A DNA stretch of 7,006 nt from Gammaproteobacteria bacterium (GTDB lineage Bacteria > Pseudomonadota > Gammaproteobacteria > SZUA-229). Positions 5,837 through 7,006 of this stretch are shown piece after piece (positions within the stretch are counted from its first letter, which is position 1; every line of letters starts with the position of its first letter). The notes beneath the pieces were generated by a model. It worked only from the letters and a program-made list of their open reading frames with translations, had not been told where the DNA came from and did no database searches. The stretch is from assembly GCA_021768055.1 (NCBI GenBank), contig JAASSE010000051.1:1-7006 (forward strand), given 5' to 3'. Made by a program: the position numbers and the translations under genes.

Positions 5837-6336
5837 AACAACTGAATGACATTCAGCAATGGTATCAGGGCCTGCAGCAAAGAGAACGCTATCTCGTGCT
5901 ATCAGCCGCTGCTGTCATTATCATTACCCTTTTGTATATATCTGTATGGGAACCCATACACAAGGGTGTTGAAGAGCAGTCGCAACGCTATCAAAACCAG
6001 CTGAAGATCCTCAACTGGATGCAAGATGCATCAGCTGAAGCCCGTGCATTGCGAGCATCCGGCACTACCAGCAAGCGCCTTAACAGCTCGCAACCGGTTA
6101 CCCTGCTGGTCGAGAAAAGTGCGCAATCAGCCGGCCTCAAAAAATATGTCAGTAAACTCGAATCCACTTCAGACAAGGGGGCACGCGTTACTATAGCCGC
6201 CGCCTCGTTTGACCAGATGCTGTTGTGGCTGAACACCCTGCAAAGCCAATACGGCATTACAGTTTCTTCCGCCAGCCTGGACCGTAACAACAAGCCAGGA
6301 ACGGTTAATGCACGTCTGACTCTCAACCGCAGCTGA
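5833..6336 (+). CDS. gspM: GspM, inner-membrane partner of GspL
   Basis: GspM is a small bitopic inner-membrane protein that binds and stabilises GspL in the assembly platform. The protein has 167 residues, normal for the family. A short cytoplasmic N-terminus carries WYQGLQQRERYLV (10-22), the usual GspM pattern just before the helix. A single transmembrane segment lies at about 19-37, followed by VWEPIHKGVEEQ (38-49). The periplasmic region ends in a small alpha-beta fold with LLWLNTLQSQYGITVSSASL (130-149), matching the ferredoxin-like domain of the family. AAGG (5822-5825) upstream can act as ribosome binding site. The start overlaps the gspL stop by 4 nt and the stop overlaps the gspN start by 1 nt (TGATG). 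Sequence conservation in GspM is low, so the call rests on topology, these motifs and position in the operon. Confidence 0.95.
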   Translation: MKQLNDIQQWYQGLQQRERYLVLSAAAVIIITLLYISVWEPIHKGVEEQSQRYQNQLKILNWMQDASAEARALRASGTTSKRLNSSQPVTLLVEKSAQSAGLKKYVSKLESTSDKGARVTIAAASFDQMLLWLNTLQSQYGITVSSASLDRNNKPGTVNARLTLNRS

Positions 6337-7006
6337 TGCAACTCCGTAGCTATATTCTTGCCGGCATTGCTGCATACCTGATATTTGTTATTACCAGCAT
6401 TCCGGCATCGCTGGTTATCAATGTCTTTGGTGAGCAATTGCCTGTACAGGTAAGTAATATCAGCGGCACCCTCTGGAACGGGCAGGCTGGGAAAATCGGC
6501 AACCGCAAGGGTTTAACACTGACGCAAGCACACTGGTCCGTTGTTCCCTGGCATCTGCTGCTTGGCAAGCTCAGCTACGATGTTAACGCAAAATACAACA
6601 ATGCCGCCGTCAGTCCGCGCCTGTCAGCCAGCCTGCTGGGTAAATTGACAGTACAGGACCTGAAGTTAACCCTGGAGGCTCCGGACATGGCCTCGATGAT
6701 CGCTTTGCCCGTTGGCGAATTGTCGGGCAACTTCAATATTCATGTAAACCAGGCACGCTGGTCAAAGGGCACCGTACCCGCAATCAACGGCGTAATAAAA
6801 TGGGATGAGGCCGCCATTACCATTACCGAGACCGCCGACCTGGGTAATGTTTCATTGATACTCAGTGAAGCGGAACAGATGCCTTTCCAGGCACGTATCA
6901 GTAACAACGGTGGCGACCTGTCGTTACAAGGCCAGTTGAGCACAACTAAGAACGGAACCTATACACTCGAATTAACCATGAAGCCTACAGCAAGCGCAAG
7001 CAACAA
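6336..7006 (+). CDS. gspN: GspN, T2SS accessory inner-membrane protein (3' partial)
   Basis: GspN is a bitopic inner-membrane T2SS component found in only some systems; its precise role is not settled, and it is not essential in several of them. I translated it from ATG 6336, which overlaps the gspM stop by 1 nt. About 223 residues are visible with no stop before the right edge, against roughly 250 in the family, so a short C-terminal piece is missing. A signal-anchor helix lies at about 6-29. SGTLWNGQA (43-51), followed by HWSVVPWHLLLGKL (66-79), is the GspN hallmark. The remainder is beta-rich, as expected for the periplasmic domain. Family assignment is strong, and the gene is in the expected position after gspM. 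Confidence 0.93.
   Translation, partial: MQLRSYILAGIAAYLIFVITSIPASLVINVFGEQLPVQVSNISGTLWNGQAGKIGNRKGLTLTQAHWSVVPWHLLLGKLSYDVNAKYNNAAVSPRLSASLLGKLTVQDLKLTLEAPDMASMIALPVGELSGNFNIHVNQARWSKGTVPAINGVIKWDEAAITITETADLGNVSLILSEAEQMPFQARISNNGGDLSLQGQLSTTKNGTYTLELTMKPTASASN

Noticed and set aside
5991..6437. Minus-strand open frame of 148 codons over gspM-gspN
   Set aside because: It lies antisense to two well-supported coupled genes and shows no recognisable domain or start context.
1..7006. CRISPR arrays, tRNA or rRNA genes, insertion sequences, phage or defence genes
   Set aside because: I read both strands and saw no repeat array, no transposase-like product, and almost no non-coding space outside 1553-1637.

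Overview
The window is most of a type II secretion system (T2SS, general secretory pathway) operon, interrupted by one oppositely oriented gene for a rhombosortase. The gene content (gspF, gspGHIJK, gspL, gspM, gspN), the GspL/M/N protein types and the presence of a rhombosortase all point to a gammaproteobacterium, probably free-living and not enteric. Base composition is moderate to fairly GC-rich, visibly higher in gspF than in gspK-gspN. I cannot name a genus from the sequence alone.

Layout. Bases 1-967 hold the last four fifths of gspF (inner-membrane platform protein), open at the left edge. Bases 908-1552, minus strand, hold rrtA, an intramembrane serine protease of the rhombosortase family; its 3' end overlaps the 3' end of gspF by 60 bp. 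Bases 1553-1637 are the only real intergenic gap, a short divergent region carrying ribosome binding sites for rrtA and gspG and weak candidate promoters. From 1638 to the right edge the plus strand is a tightly packed run: gspG (major pseudopilin), gspH, gspI, gspJ, gspK (minor pseudopilins), gspL, gspM (inner-membrane assembly proteins) and gspN, cut off by the right edge. From gspI onward every junction is a start/stop overlap of 1 or 4 nt, so the run is surely one translationally coupled transcript. The gspG-gspH junction is looser and carries a small hairpin.

How the genes work together. GspF anchors the platform, and GspL couples it to the cytoplasmic ATPase GspE (not in the window). 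GspM partners GspL. GspG polymerises into the periplasmic pseudopilus, capped by the H-I-J-K tip. GspN is an accessory inner-membrane protein. The pseudopilus pushes folded exoproteins through the GspD secretin (not in the window). Rhombosortase recognises GlyGly-CTERM tails on a subset of exported proteins, which are typically T2SS clients. The window therefore places a secretion machine and a processing enzyme for its cargo at one locus. No mobile elements, tRNA or rRNA genes, CRISPR arrays or long repeats are visible. The main unusual feature is the antisense rhombosortase gene inside the gsp cluster; the rest is a recognisable T2SS operon.
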